From Candidatus Bathyarchaeota archaeon (GTDB lineage Archaea; Thermoproteota; Bathyarchaeia; Bathyarchaeales; Bathycorpusculaceae), in NCBI GenBank assembly GCA_030673805.1, contig DAOVIH010000026.1, positions 1 to 13,512 of the forward strand: a DNA stretch of 13,512 bases, read 5' to 3'. Below are positions 1-6,793 of this stretch, piece by piece. A program made the translations under genes and the position numbers. Positions within the stretch are counted from its first letter, which is position 1; every line of letters begins with the position of its first letter. The notes under the pieces were generated by a model, which made no database searches, was not told the DNA's origin, and worked only from the letters and a program-made list of their open reading frames with translations.

Positions 1-1434
1 AACCAGTTTGCCTCTGCCTTTCTCTGCTTTCAGTCGGTCAACCTTGCCCTTAACATCAAACGCGTAAGCACCGTGACGATTGTGATCTGCACCTCGGAAG
101 GAGACTGCGAAACCTAGAGCAGCTGTTTTAAGAGATCTCAAGTCGTAACCTGTAACTTCTAGGCCTTTGATGTGCTGTGCAAGTTTCTCAGCACCCTTTC
201 CAATTTTCTTACCTGCGATTCTCACACCTTCAGCCAGGATGTCTCCTATTCCTTCGCGTTTTCCAATCTTCTCAAGGAGTTGTATTAGGGCTTCAGAGTT
301 GCCAAAGTTTGCCTCTATTCCATCAAGATCTTCTTTTGTTAGAATCTCGTTTTCATAACAGTCCATTGCGAACGCAACGGTTACCCCCGCACTCAGAGCG
401 TCCATTCCGTAGTAATTGCAAAGTTCTACTCCTTTTATTATGGTGTCTAGCTTGTCTATTCCACAATAAGGGCCCATTGCCCACAGCATCTCATATTCCA
501 TTCGGGTCATTGTTCCCTTGTGGGGGCCTTCGGGAACAACCACCATGTGCTCGCAACGCATAGCACATGAACTGCAGCCTATAATTTTTGTCACGAATTT
601 CTCGTTTAAGACTTCTCCACTTACTTTTTCAGCACCTTCAAAATGAGCATTGTTATAATTTCGTGTGGGCATGCAATACAATGAGTTATGAACCATGATG
701 TTTTCTACTGTTCCCAGTGTTCGATATTTCTGTGTGGCGGGACCTTTCATTCTTTCATGAAATTCAGTGACCATCTCCATGAACTCTTCTGGTTTTGCCA
801 CCTTGACGTCACGTGTTCCACGAACAACGATGGCTTTAAGATTCTTGGAACCCATCACTGCTCCTAGTCCTGTTCTACCAGCAGCCCTGGTCTTCTCGTT
901 TATTATGCAGGCTATCCTTGAGAGTTTTTCTCCAGCTAACCCAATAGAAGCCACTCGTACGTAATGATCTCCCAGTTCTTGTTTTATGGCTTCTTCTGTT
1001 TCGGCTGGTGATTTCCCCAACAAGTGAGACGCGCTAAGTAACTGCACTGAATCATCATCAATCCACAAATAAACTGGCTCTTCTGACTTACCATGGAAGA
1101 TGACTGCATCGTATCCTGCCCTCTTCATTTCCGCTCCGAATGTTCCGTGGGCCTTAGCCTCGCCAACACCATGAGTGGCTGGAGACTTTGCGACAAAAGC
1201 GTGCCCATTTCCCGCGGTCGGGAACATCGATCCTGATATTGGTCCAATCGTCAAAACAAGGGGGTTTTCAGGACTAAGTGGGTCTACGCCAGCCTTTGAA
1301 TTAGCCAGCCATAACCTCATACCCAAACCTATTCCACCAACGTATTGCTTGGCATAGTCCATATTCAACAGTTCAATTCGACTCTTGCCTGTATTTAGAT
1401 CAACATTAAGAATCCTACCTGCGTAACCGAACAA
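1..1434 (-). CDS. aor: Aldehyde:ferredoxin oxidoreductase family protein, paralogue 1 (3' end outside window)
   Basis: Tungsten/molybdenum bis-pterin enzyme of the AOR family, expected to oxidise an aldehyde or a similar substrate to the acid with ferredoxin as electron acceptor, in the cytoplasm. The first 478 residues are present; the C-terminal roughly 140 residues, including the fourth cluster cysteine, lie beyond base 1. Visible marks are the N-terminal FGYAGRIL stretch, the conserved AGRTGLGAVMGSKNLKA block near residue 190, and the C-x2-C-x3-C cluster motif (GCSSCAMRCEH, residues 287, 290, 294). The start is a TTG at 1434-1432. GGAGGA lies six bases upstream, and the product then begins (M)FGYAGRIL, aligning with MFAYAGRIL of the paralogue at 3192-5054. 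The two proteins align almost without gaps, so this is an old duplication rather than a broken copy. The gene lies 158 bases downstream of the hycI-like gene on the same strand. The substrate cannot be read from the sequence. The ORF is intact as far as the window shows. Confidence 0.93.
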   Translation of the reverse strand, partial: MFGYAGRILNVDLNTGKSRIELLNMDYAKQYVGGIGLGMRLWLANSKAGVDPLSPENPLVLTIGPISGSMFPTAGNGHAFVAKSPATHGVGEAKAHGTFGAEMKRAGYDAVIFHGKSEEPVYLWIDDDSVQLLSASHLLGKSPAETEEAIKQELGDHYVRVASIGLAGEKLSRIACIINEKTRAAGRTGLGAVMGSKNLKAIVVRGTRDVKVAKPEEFMEMVTEFHERMKGPATQKYRTLGTVENIMVHNSLYCMPTRNYNNAHFEGAEKVSGEVLNEKFVTKIIGCSSCAMRCEHMVVVPEGPHKGTMTRMEYEMLWAMGPYCGIDKLDTIIKGVELCNYYGMDALSAGVTVAFAMDCYENEILTKEDLDGIEANFGNSEALIQLLEKIGKREGIGDILAEGVRIAGKKIGKGAEKLAQHIKGLEVTGYDLRSLKTAALGFAVSFRGADHNRHGAYAFDVKGKVDRLKAEKGRGKLV

Positions 1435-1471
1435 CTCTTTTCCTCCATCCGGTATGACAATAGTCAAGTCA

Positions 1472-1490
1472 AAAGTATATTAATATTATT
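1472..1490 (-). promoter_or_regulatory. Candidate TATA box for the first AOR gene
   Basis: On the minus strand an AT-only stretch reading AATAATATTAATATAC lies about 40-55 bases upstream of the TTG start of the first AOR. A TSS about 25 bases downstream of it would give a short leader that carries the GGAGGA ribosome site. The position fits an archaeal TATA element, but AT-rich runs like this are common, so the call is tentative. It would allow transcription independent of the upstream protease gene. Confidence 0.35.
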
Positions 1491-1592
1491 AATGCTACAG
1501 TTCAAAAAATTTTAGCAACTTTAGCGGAGTTGAATGATTGATGTTCAAACCCAAGACTATTCCTTCAACTTAAAGGACGCTCTTCAGGTTAA

Positions 1593-2087
1593 CTACGAAA
1601 GCAGTCTGGAAATCACTTCTGCTATTTTCTCTGCGACCTTTTCGAGTTCAGGCGTTAGGCCTTCTCCGAATTCAACGTTCTCCGGTTCAATAAGCAACAA
1701 GGCTATCTTTGAGTTTGTAGTCGCCGTTAAATAATCACAGAAAATCCGCAAAGGAAGCATATGGGTAGATGTAGCGGGAAAATCGGCTAATTGATCTTGA
1801 ACTATGAGGCGCATTTCCCCAGGAGTCAATCCTAGTATTGCAGCATCTATTAGTAGAACCTGAGTTGGATCAAAATCCACTATTGTCGGAAGAAAACTTT
1901 CAGGCACGGTTTCGCACTCGAGCAAAAGAACCTTTTCTGAGGTCTTCCCCCTCAGTTTCTGAATAACCCTAACGCCAACAAAATCGTCTTTGCGTATTGG
2001 ATTACCAATTCCAGCGATAACTACCTTTTCGGCATTCCTGAGCCATTCTTCCAACTTGTTTTCAACTGAATTTTTTTCCTGAATCAA
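1593..2087 (-). CDS. hycI: HycI/HybD-type [NiFe]-hydrogenase maturation protease
   Basis: Endopeptidase that removes the C-terminal tail of a NiFe-hydrogenase large subunit after nickel insertion, in the cytoplasm. The family core is clear: AGIGNPIRKDDFVG near the N terminus (metal-binding acidic residue in the DD pair), then a hydrophobic strand LLIDA with its Asp, then THMLPL with its His. These three match the acidic/Asp/His nickel-sensing positions of E. coli HycI and HybD. Two starts are possible. An ATG at 2126 gives 177 residues but has no ribosome site nearby. The TTG at 2087 has GGAG six bases upstream and gives 164 residues, close to family size, so I prefer it. The gene ends in TAG, backed by TGA two sense codons later. 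Its likely substrates are the large subunits encoded in the right half of the window: the Mvh-type one has a 25-residue tail after its final histidine. It is divergently arranged from the MoaD-like gene. Confidence 0.9.
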   Translation of the reverse strand: MIQEKNSVENKLEEWLRNAEKVVIAGIGNPIRKDDFVGVRVIQKLRGKTSEKVLLLECETVPESFLPTIVDFDPTQVLLIDAAILGLTPGEMRLIVQDQLADFPATSTHMLPLRIFCDYLTATTNSKIALLLIEPENVEFGEGLTPELEKVAEKIAEVISRLLS

Positions 2088-2168
2088 CAAAAACTCCGCT
2101 AACGACAAAACAAATACACAAATCATGGAAAAGCTTTGTGGTTTACCCTGTTGGAATAACTGCCAAAG

Positions 2169-2177
2169 TTTTATGAA
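2169..2177 (-). promoter_or_regulatory. Candidate TATA box for the maturation protease gene
   Basis: The minus strand reads TTCATAAAA here. A start site about 25 bases downstream would fall near 2145, leaving a leader of some 58 bases before the TTG start at 2087, or about 19 bases before the ATG at 2126. It is weakly supported and rests only on base composition and spacing. Confidence 0.2.
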
Positions 2178-2300
2178 CGTCTCTTGTTTTGGAACGATAG
2201 ATATGTAACGTGATTTCGTTTTCTGGTTTGCAACAAGACTGCCTGTAATTCATCAATAATGCTTTGTTTTTTACGAGAAAAGAAATATTACGCTTTGGAT

Positions 2301-2310
2301 TTTTTAAGTA
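2301..2310 (+). promoter_or_regulatory. Candidate TATA box for the MoaD-like gene
   Basis: TTTTTAAGTA lies 34-43 bases before the ATG at 2344 and resembles the TTTTTAAA-like TATA elements of archaeal promoters. A transcription start 25 bases further on would give a nearly leaderless mRNA, which agrees with the lack of a good Shine-Dalgarno sequence in front of this ATG. The rest of the 2127-2343 intergenic stretch shows no convincing gene. Confidence 0.35.
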
Positions 2311-2343
2311 TGCTCTAACATTACAACCAAGAGACGCTAGAAG

Positions 2344-2631
2344 ATGAAGGTAAAGATCCAATATTTGGGATTGACCAAAAATCTAACAAAGCAAAGTGAA
2401 GAACAACTTGAACTCAAAGAAGGGGCTTCCCTTTCGCAGTTGCTGAACAAACTGGCTGGAATCCACGGAGCCCCCTTTCGCAGGGAAGTCTACGAACCTG
2501 ACTTTAAAGATGTTAAGGCGGGTTTTGTAGTTACGATCAACGGTGTTTTGTCGGGGCAACTAAATGGGCTGGATACACAGCTTCAAAACGGCGATAGCGT
2601 ATTGTTTATGTCGCTGGTTACAGGTGGCTAA
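2344..2631 (+). CDS. moaD: MoaD/ThiS-family ubiquitin-like sulfur carrier
   Basis: Small beta-grasp protein of 95 residues ending in VTGG. The C-terminal diglycine is the site that an E1-like enzyme adenylates and that then carries sulfur as a thiocarboxylate. In the MoaD role it donates the dithiolene sulfurs of molybdopterin/tungstopterin, needed by both AOR enzymes in this window. The N-terminal strand (MKVKIQYLG), the LxxLL-type helix (SLSQLLNKLAG) and the hydrophobic GDSVLFMSLVTGG end are as expected for the family, and the length is near the usual 80-95. It stands alone on the plus strand between minus-strand genes. No MoaE or E1 gene is visible. It could instead be a SAMP-like protein modifier or a ThiS; the AOR and cysteine desulfurase neighbours favour cofactor sulfuration. 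It stops with TAA. Confidence 0.85.
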   Translation: MKVKIQYLGLTKNLTKQSEEQLELKEGASLSQLLNKLAGIHGAPFRREVYEPDFKDVKAGFVVTINGVLSGQLNGLDTQLQNGDSVLFMSLVTGG

Positions 2632-2672
2632 AAACCAAAGATAGAGGCTTAAATTGTGAGGGATTGACGAAT

Positions 2673-2686
2673 TCTGTTTTGTTTTC
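2673..2686 (+). terminator. T-tract after the MoaD-like gene
   Basis: The 55-base gap between two convergent genes carries CTGTTTTGTTTTCT on the plus strand, about 42 bases after the MoaD-like stop. Archaeal transcription often ends at such T-rich tracts without a hairpin. No strong hairpin is seen. Confidence 0.35.
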
Positions 2687-3190
2687 TCATTCAGAAGCTT
2701 TCTCTGAGGCCTCTTGAATAAGGTTTTTAACGGCTGTTTGTCTGGATTTTTGGGCTAGAACTTCAGAGGTAACAAAAGATAACGCTTCTTCAGGACACCA
2801 CTTGACACATTGGGGTTCGCCTTCCTCCTTGCAACTGTCACACGTGAAGACCACTCTCTTCTCTGGATGCATCATCATTGCTCCAAAGGAGCACGCAGCT
2901 ATGCACCAACTGCACCCGTTGCAGGCATCTTCATCTACCATTATTATTCCCGTGTTCTCTTCTTGAGATAGTCCATCTTTGGGGCAAGCGGCTACACAGG
3001 CTGGATCTGCGCAATGTCTACATGTAACGGCTAGGTTGACTAGTGGACCCATGCGAATGGCACGTATTCTTGACTTGGTGGGATTATACGTTTTTTCTTT
3101 TACCATCGAACAAGCGTACTCGCAGACCACACAACCAATGCATTTATCGGGGTCTGCAGAAACAAACTTTCTGTCTTGGGGACGTGGCAT
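2687..3190 (-). CDS. Four-cluster [4Fe-4S] ferredoxin-like electron-transfer subunit, partner of the AOR
   Basis: Protein of 167 residues with sixteen cysteines in four groups: 17/20/23/27, 57/60/65/69, 90/93/96/100 and 117/120/128/132. This is the layout of HycB/DmsB/NrfC-type subunits that hold four [4Fe-4S] clusters, in which the first and fourth groups and the second and third groups share ligands. No signal peptide or membrane segment is seen, so it should be cytoplasmic. It starts one base after the stop of the full-length AOR, with AAGGAGG (minus strand, 3208-3202) 11 bases ahead of the ATG, so the two are cotranscribed. The inferred role is to take electrons from the AOR [4Fe-4S] cluster to another carrier, like the polyferredoxin small subunit reported with P. 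furiosus WOR5. After residue 135 there is a short charged tail. It stops with TGA. Confidence in the fold is high; the acceptor is unknown. Confidence 0.92.
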   Translation of the reverse strand: MPRPQDRKFVSADPDKCIGCVVCEYACSMVKEKTYNPTKSRIRAIRMGPLVNLAVTCRHCADPACVAACPKDGLSQEENTGIIMVDEDACNGCSWCIAACSFGAMMMHPEKRVVFTCDSCKEEGEPQCVKWCPEEALSFVTSEVLAQKSRQTAVKNLIQEASEKASE

Positions 3191-3191
3191 T

Positions 3192-5054
3192 TTAAGACTC
3201 GCCTCCTTTAACTATGTTTGCATATTCACTAAGGTTGAGTTCCTTTAGCTTCTCAACTGTAGGGATACCGTCTTTAGTCCATCCTCTCACCGAATAATAG
3301 TCGTCTAATCCAAGTTGAAACTCCTTGTCGTTAACGTATTGTCCTTTGGCTGCTCCCTCATCGGGTATTGGTACATTGGTTATTTTGTAGGGCAAAGTAT
3401 CATATGCTCTTGTTCCTACCCCTTCTCTTACATTGAATAGTCTAGCGAGGTTTTCGATTCTATCGCCATCTTTCATAAGTTCTTCTGCAGTCATTGGAAT
3501 CCCAGTGGCAAGGGTGTAATATTGTGCTAGCTCTTCTTCAGCTTTGTAGTAGGTGCCTCTTGAAAATTTGCAGACAATAAGCGAGTCAATCGCATTGTAT
3601 AGATCTCCGTTTTTAGCAATGATTTTTCCTCTTCCTTTTTCAATCTTGAAACGGTCTACTTTTCCTTTAACATCAGGTGAATAGGCACCAGATCGCAGGT
3701 GACAGGCACCACGGAATGAAATTGAGAATCCCAAGGCAGCTGTCTTCAAACTTCTTAGGTCATATCCGGGTAGCTCTAGACCTTTTATGTGGCAGGCATA
3801 TTTCTCGGCGCCCTTACCTATTTTTTCAGCTGCTCTCTTGGTTCCTTCAGCTAGTACGTCGCCAAGCCACCCTTCTCTCTTGCCGATTCTTTTAACCAGT
3901 TCTACAACTGCGTCACCATTACCAAAACTTAGATCTAACCCGTCGGCTTGCTCTTTTGTTATAATTCCATTTTCGTATAGGTCCATTGCAAAAGCAACAA
4001 CCACACCGACTGATATTCCGTCCATACCGTAATGGTTGGCGAGTCGCATAGCTTCAATGATGGCGTCAAGCCGGTCAACACCACATAAGGGTCCAAGGGA
4101 CCATAGGCACTCAAATTCTAACCGGGAAGTAGATCCTTTGTAGGGGCCTTCAGGAACCACTGCTATATGGTCACACCGCATGCCGCAGGTTGCACAGCCC
4201 ACGATTTTCTTAACATAATGTTCATTAAAGTATTCACCACTTACTTTTTCGGCGCCTTCAAAAGTGGCCTGAGAAAAGTTCCGAGTTGCCAAAGCCTGAA
4301 GGGCGTTAAGCACCAAGACATTCGCCGGGGTTCCCAAAGTCTTGTATTTTGTGGTTGCTGGGCCCTTCATACGTTCATGAATCATCTTCACAAACTCAGT
4401 GAATCCTTCAAGGTCTGCTACGTTAACATCATTTGTTCCTCTAACCGCAACTGCTTTGAGGTTCTTTGAACCCATCACAGCACCCATACCAGTTCTACCA
4501 ATGGCTCTAAATTCATCGTTTATTATCGCTGCAAAACGGCAGAGTTTTTCACCAGCTTCACCAATAGCCGAAACCCGAATGTAATAGTCCCCTAATTCTT
4601 CTCTGATTGCTACATCTGTAGCATAGGGAGATTTTCCGCTTAGGTGCTCTGCGTCCATTAGTTGAACTGAATCATCGTCTATCCACAGATACTTCAGTTT
4701 ATCAGCTTTGCCGGTTATAATGACCGCGTCATATCCTGCTCTCTTTAAGTCAGGACCAAAGAAACCGTGAGCTTTACCTTCGCCCACTCCCATAGTTGCA
4801 GGGGATTTAGAGACAACGGCATACCCGTTTCCAGCCGTTGGACCCATTGTGCCACTAAGAGGGCCAGTGGCAAAAATCAAGGGGTTGTCAGGACTGAATG
4901 GATCAGTACCTTTCTTGGAGTTATCCATTAGCAAACGAATACCGAGCCCTATCCCTCCGATATACTGTTTTGCCATTTCCTCGCTCAAAGGTTCAGTTGA
5001 AACCTTACCTGTTGTAAGGTCAACACGCAGAATTCTACCAGCATACGCAAACAT
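3192..5054 (-). CDS. aor: Aldehyde:ferredoxin oxidoreductase family protein, paralogue 2 (complete)
   Basis: Complete 620-residue AOR-family tungsten enzyme, catalysing aldehyde-to-acid oxidation or the reverse. The cluster cysteines are C287, C290, C294 (GCATCGMRC) and C495 (SLIVCKFSRG), almost the numbering of P. furiosus AOR (288, 291, 295, 494). E313 sits where the P. furiosus enzyme has an active-site glutamate. The N-terminal pterin-binding domain (residues 1-210) contains TGPLSGT and the GRTGMGAVMGSKNLKA block at 186-201. The start is ATG 5054 with an in-frame TGA a few codons upstream. There is no strong ribosome site but a good TATA-like box 28 bases upstream, so the mRNA may be nearly leaderless. 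The four-cluster ferredoxin gene follows after one base. Compared with paralogue 1, residues at the ends of helices differ but the core is the same. It stops with TAA. The substrate is not predictable from sequence alone. Confidence 0.95.
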   Translation of the reverse strand: MFAYAGRILRVDLTTGKVSTEPLSEEMAKQYIGGIGLGIRLLMDNSKKGTDPFSPDNPLIFATGPLSGTMGPTAGNGYAVVSKSPATMGVGEGKAHGFFGPDLKRAGYDAVIITGKADKLKYLWIDDDSVQLMDAEHLSGKSPYATDVAIREELGDYYIRVSAIGEAGEKLCRFAAIINDEFRAIGRTGMGAVMGSKNLKAVAVRGTNDVNVADLEGFTEFVKMIHERMKGPATTKYKTLGTPANVLVLNALQALATRNFSQATFEGAEKVSGEYFNEHYVKKIVGCATCGMRCDHIAVVPEGPYKGSTSRLEFECLWSLGPLCGVDRLDAIIEAMRLANHYGMDGISVGVVVAFAMDLYENGIITKEQADGLDLSFGNGDAVVELVKRIGKREGWLGDVLAEGTKRAAEKIGKGAEKYACHIKGLELPGYDLRSLKTAALGFSISFRGACHLRSGAYSPDVKGKVDRFKIEKGRGKIIAKNGDLYNAIDSLIVCKFSRGTYYKAEEELAQYYTLATGIPMTAEELMKDGDRIENLARLFNVREGVGTRAYDTLPYKITNVPIPDEGAAKGQYVNDKEFQLGLDDYYSVRGWTKDGIPTVEKLKELNLSEYANIVKGGES

Positions 5055-5081
5055 TCTTCTACATCAACTCAAATTTGAAAG

Positions 5082-5090
5082 GTTTATAAT
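5082..5090 (-). promoter_or_regulatory. Candidate TATA/BRE promoter of the AOR-ferredoxin operon
   Basis: The minus strand reads ATTATAAAC, preceded by the purine-rich GAAAGGG that could act as a BRE. The box lies 28-36 bases upstream of the AOR ATG at 5054, so transcription would begin about 0-8 bases before the start codon. This is one of the best TATA-like elements in the window and fits the poor ribosome-binding site of that gene. Confidence 0.5.
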
Positions 5091-5157
5091 CCCTTTCAGG
5101 TTAAATATACTTTCTGTTGTTTTCTCAAAATAAGAATCATGTAAAACCAGCTTTCGA

Positions 5158-5228
5158 CTTGCCAGGTTTTTTTGGTAATGCAAGTTTTTCAATGGTTTGT
5201 TGATTATTCTACCCAAAAAACTTGCCTA
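5158..5228 (-). terminator. Poly-U terminator region after the cysteine desulfurase gene
   Basis: About 45 bases past the desulfurase stop the minus strand carries a run of six T (5220-5215) within GGCAAGTTTTTTGGGT. A related sequence in opposite orientation (GCCAGGTTTTTTTGGT, 5161-5176) makes an imperfect inverted repeat with a loop of about 35 bases. The T-run is a plausible archaeal terminator separating this gene from the AOR operon. Whether the repeat matters is unclear. The 5055-5266 gap shows no credible gene. Confidence 0.4.
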
Positions 5229-5266
5229 AACAATTTGCAATCCCCTATAAACTCTTTCTGAGAAGA

Positions 5267-6433
5267 TTATTCACCTTTTTTTCTATTGGAAAGAGGCGAT
5301 ATCTTTCTTAGTTTCTCGACAGTCTTCGGTAGAACTTCCATAAGATAGGTAATATCATCTTTGGTATTGTATTTGCCTAAAGACACCCTCAGACTTCCAT
5401 GAACCTCCTCAGGGGTTAAGCCCAAAGCCAACAGGACGTGGCTTGGTTCTAGGGATTTTGAGGAACATGCCGACCCAGTGGATGCAGCAATCCCCTCTTC
5501 ATTCAGCAATAATAAAAGGGCTTCTCCCTCAATATAGGCGAACCTGAAGTTGTTGATATTTGGCAATCTCTGGGTAGGATGACCATTGAGATGGCTCTTT
5601 TCAATTGTTAAAACCTCTTCTACAAGATGTTTACTTAGTTGATCAATTTTTTTTGCTTCTATCACCATCTCTTCTCTCCTCAATTCCACAGCTTTGGCGA
5701 AGCCTACTATGCTTGGGATGTTTTCTGTGGAGGCTCTCAACCCAAATTCGTGACCTCCACCATGCAGTAATGGCTCAATCTTTAGATGCTTCGTAATGAA
5801 TAAGGCGCCAACCCCTTTTGGTCCATAGATCTTGTGGGCATTTGCTGTCAGAAGGTCAATGTTCATATCCTTTACGTCGATAGGTATTTTTCCGAAGCTT
5901 TGAGCAGCGTCGGTGTGAAATACCACACCGTATTCATGGCTTAGTTCTCCAATTTTCTTCACAGGTTGAACAGTGCCGATCTCGTTATTTGCATGTATCA
6001 CTGAAACCAAGGCCACCCCTTTTCTTAGGGTGTTTTCCAACTCTCCCAAGTCCAACAAACCATGCTTATCTACCGGCAGAAAAGTTATTCTCCAACCTTG
6101 TTTTTCAAGCCACTTCGCTGAATTCAACACACAATCATGCTCTATAGTCGATACTGCAATATGTTTTTCTTTTCTACTTCCAAAAGCAAAGCCTTTCAAG
6201 GCAAGGTTGTTAGCTTCAGTGGCGCTCCCAGTAAAAATCAGCTCTTCGGGTTCACAATTCATCATTCCAGCAACGGTCTTCCTAGAATCTTCTAAAGATG
6301 TTTTCGCTTCCTGACCAAATACGTTAATGGATGAAGCGTTGCCGTATACTCTCGTGAAGTATGGAGTCATGGCAGTCAGAACTCTTGGATCAACCGGCGT
6401 AGTAGCCGCATAGTCAAAGTATACTCTTTTCAA
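5267..6433 (-). CDS. iscS: Cysteine desulfurase, IscS/NifS type
   Basis: PLP enzyme that converts cysteine to alanine and carries the sulfur as a persulfide for Fe-S cluster, pterin and tRNA sulfuration. The sequence has the full family pattern: YFDYAATTPVDPRV at the N terminus, ATEANN, STIEHDCVLN with the active His, HTDAAQSFGK with the PLP-contacting Asp/Gln, NAHKIYGPKG with the PLP-binding Lys, and STGSACSSKSLEPSHVL with the catalytic Cys on its loop. Counting from a TTG at 6448 these are H104, K206 and C328, identical to E. coli IscS numbering. However, the TTG at 6433 has GGGAG eight bases upstream and gives the very typical start (M)KRVYFDYAATTP, so I use it (388 residues). RASTEN replaces the more usual RSGTEN. 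No iscU-type scaffold gene is adjacent. Cofactor-rich neighbours (AORs, hydrogenases, MoaD) explain the need for it. It stops with TAA. Confidence 0.95.
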   Translation of the reverse strand: MKRVYFDYAATTPVDPRVLTAMTPYFTRVYGNASSINVFGQEAKTSLEDSRKTVAGMMNCEPEELIFTGSATEANNLALKGFAFGSRKEKHIAVSTIEHDCVLNSAKWLEKQGWRITFLPVDKHGLLDLGELENTLRKGVALVSVIHANNEIGTVQPVKKIGELSHEYGVVFHTDAAQSFGKIPIDVKDMNIDLLTANAHKIYGPKGVGALFITKHLKIEPLLHGGGHEFGLRASTENIPSIVGFAKAVELRREEMVIEAKKIDQLSKHLVEEVLTIEKSHLNGHPTQRLPNINNFRFAYIEGEALLLLLNEEGIAASTGSACSSKSLEPSHVLLALGLTPEEVHGSLRVSLGKYNTKDDITYLMEVLPKTVEKLRKISPLSNRKKGE

Positions 6434-6707
6434 CTTGAAATCTCCCAATCATTCACTTGTTTAAAGTACTCACTACTATCAATAATTACCTACTTGGAAC
6501 TTGAGGCTGTTCCACTAATTGGAATAGGCACTCTTTTCATTGGTTTCTTCTATTTCAAACTATCTTTAGGCTCCCCTTTAACTGTGGGCTGTCCTAAAAA
6601 AAGAAAACCTTGTCCATGTCGAATCAGAGTTCCTTAGACACTTAACAAGTGCCAGGAAGATCCTGATTTAAAGGTCAGTTGCAAGAATTCAAGAACAGGT
6701 TTCGAAT

Positions 6708-6722
6708 GTTTCAAACTGAAAC
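6708..6722. promoter_or_regulatory. Small palindrome upstream of the hydrogenase operon, possible operator
   Basis: GTTTCAAACTGAAAC is an inverted repeat with five-base arms and a five-base spacer. It lies about 14 bases upstream of the TATA-like ATTTATGT (6736-6743), a place where an archaeal activator or repressor could bind. Five-base arms can arise by chance, and there is no second copy in the window to support it. Confidence 0.2.
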
Positions 6723-6735
6723 AAAGGTGACCGAA

Positions 6736-6743
6736 GATTTATG
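6736..6743 (+). promoter_or_regulatory. Candidate TATA box of the hydrogenase operon
   Basis: ATTTATGT, preceded by CCGAAG that may serve as a BRE, would place a transcription start near 6768 and a leader of about 26 bases before the ATG at 6794. Another AT-rich stretch (TTATTTAATC, 6766-6774) is too close to that ATG unless the small gene starts further in. Confidence 0.3.
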
Positions 6744-6793
6744 TAGTCGATGAAAGACTTGTGATTATTTAATCATGTTTGGAGCCCCTCGGA

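Larger units (their letters stand above)
6434..6793. other. Divergent intergenic region between the desulfurase and the hydrogenase operon
   Basis: About 360 bases without a convincing gene. It must hold the start signals for both directions. Toward the desulfurase, the minus strand has TTTAAA at 6465-6460 and a TAATTATT-like stretch near 6481-6488. Toward the hydrogenase operon, ATTTATGT near 6736-6743 is a candidate TATA box. A small inverted repeat, GTTTC-N5-GAAAC, lies at 6708-6722, and a weaker GGAAC-N8-GTTCC at 6496-6513. I see no tRNA, no conserved RNA fold and no long repeat. Confidence 0.6.

Noticed and set aside
177..563. A 128-residue plus-strand ORF opposite the first AOR
   Set aside because: It is antisense to well-conserved AOR coding sequence, and its Ser/Pro/Leu-rich product is typical of a shadow frame. 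The same holds for other antisense ORFs over AOR, HydBG and HydD.
1435..1592. A possible small gene between the protease and the first AOR (plus-strand ORF from 1534)
   Set aside because: Most of that ORF is antisense to the protease. The gap itself is AT-rich promoter-like sequence without a ribosome site.
2143..2361. A 72-residue minus-strand ORF between the protease and the MoaD-like gene
   Set aside because: It fills the divergent promoter region, overlaps the MoaD start, has no ribosome site and no recognisable family features.
5161..5228. The inverted T-rich repeats as a mobile element or attachment site
   Set aside because: The match is imperfect and dominated by T-runs. There is no integrase or target duplication, and a terminator explains it better.
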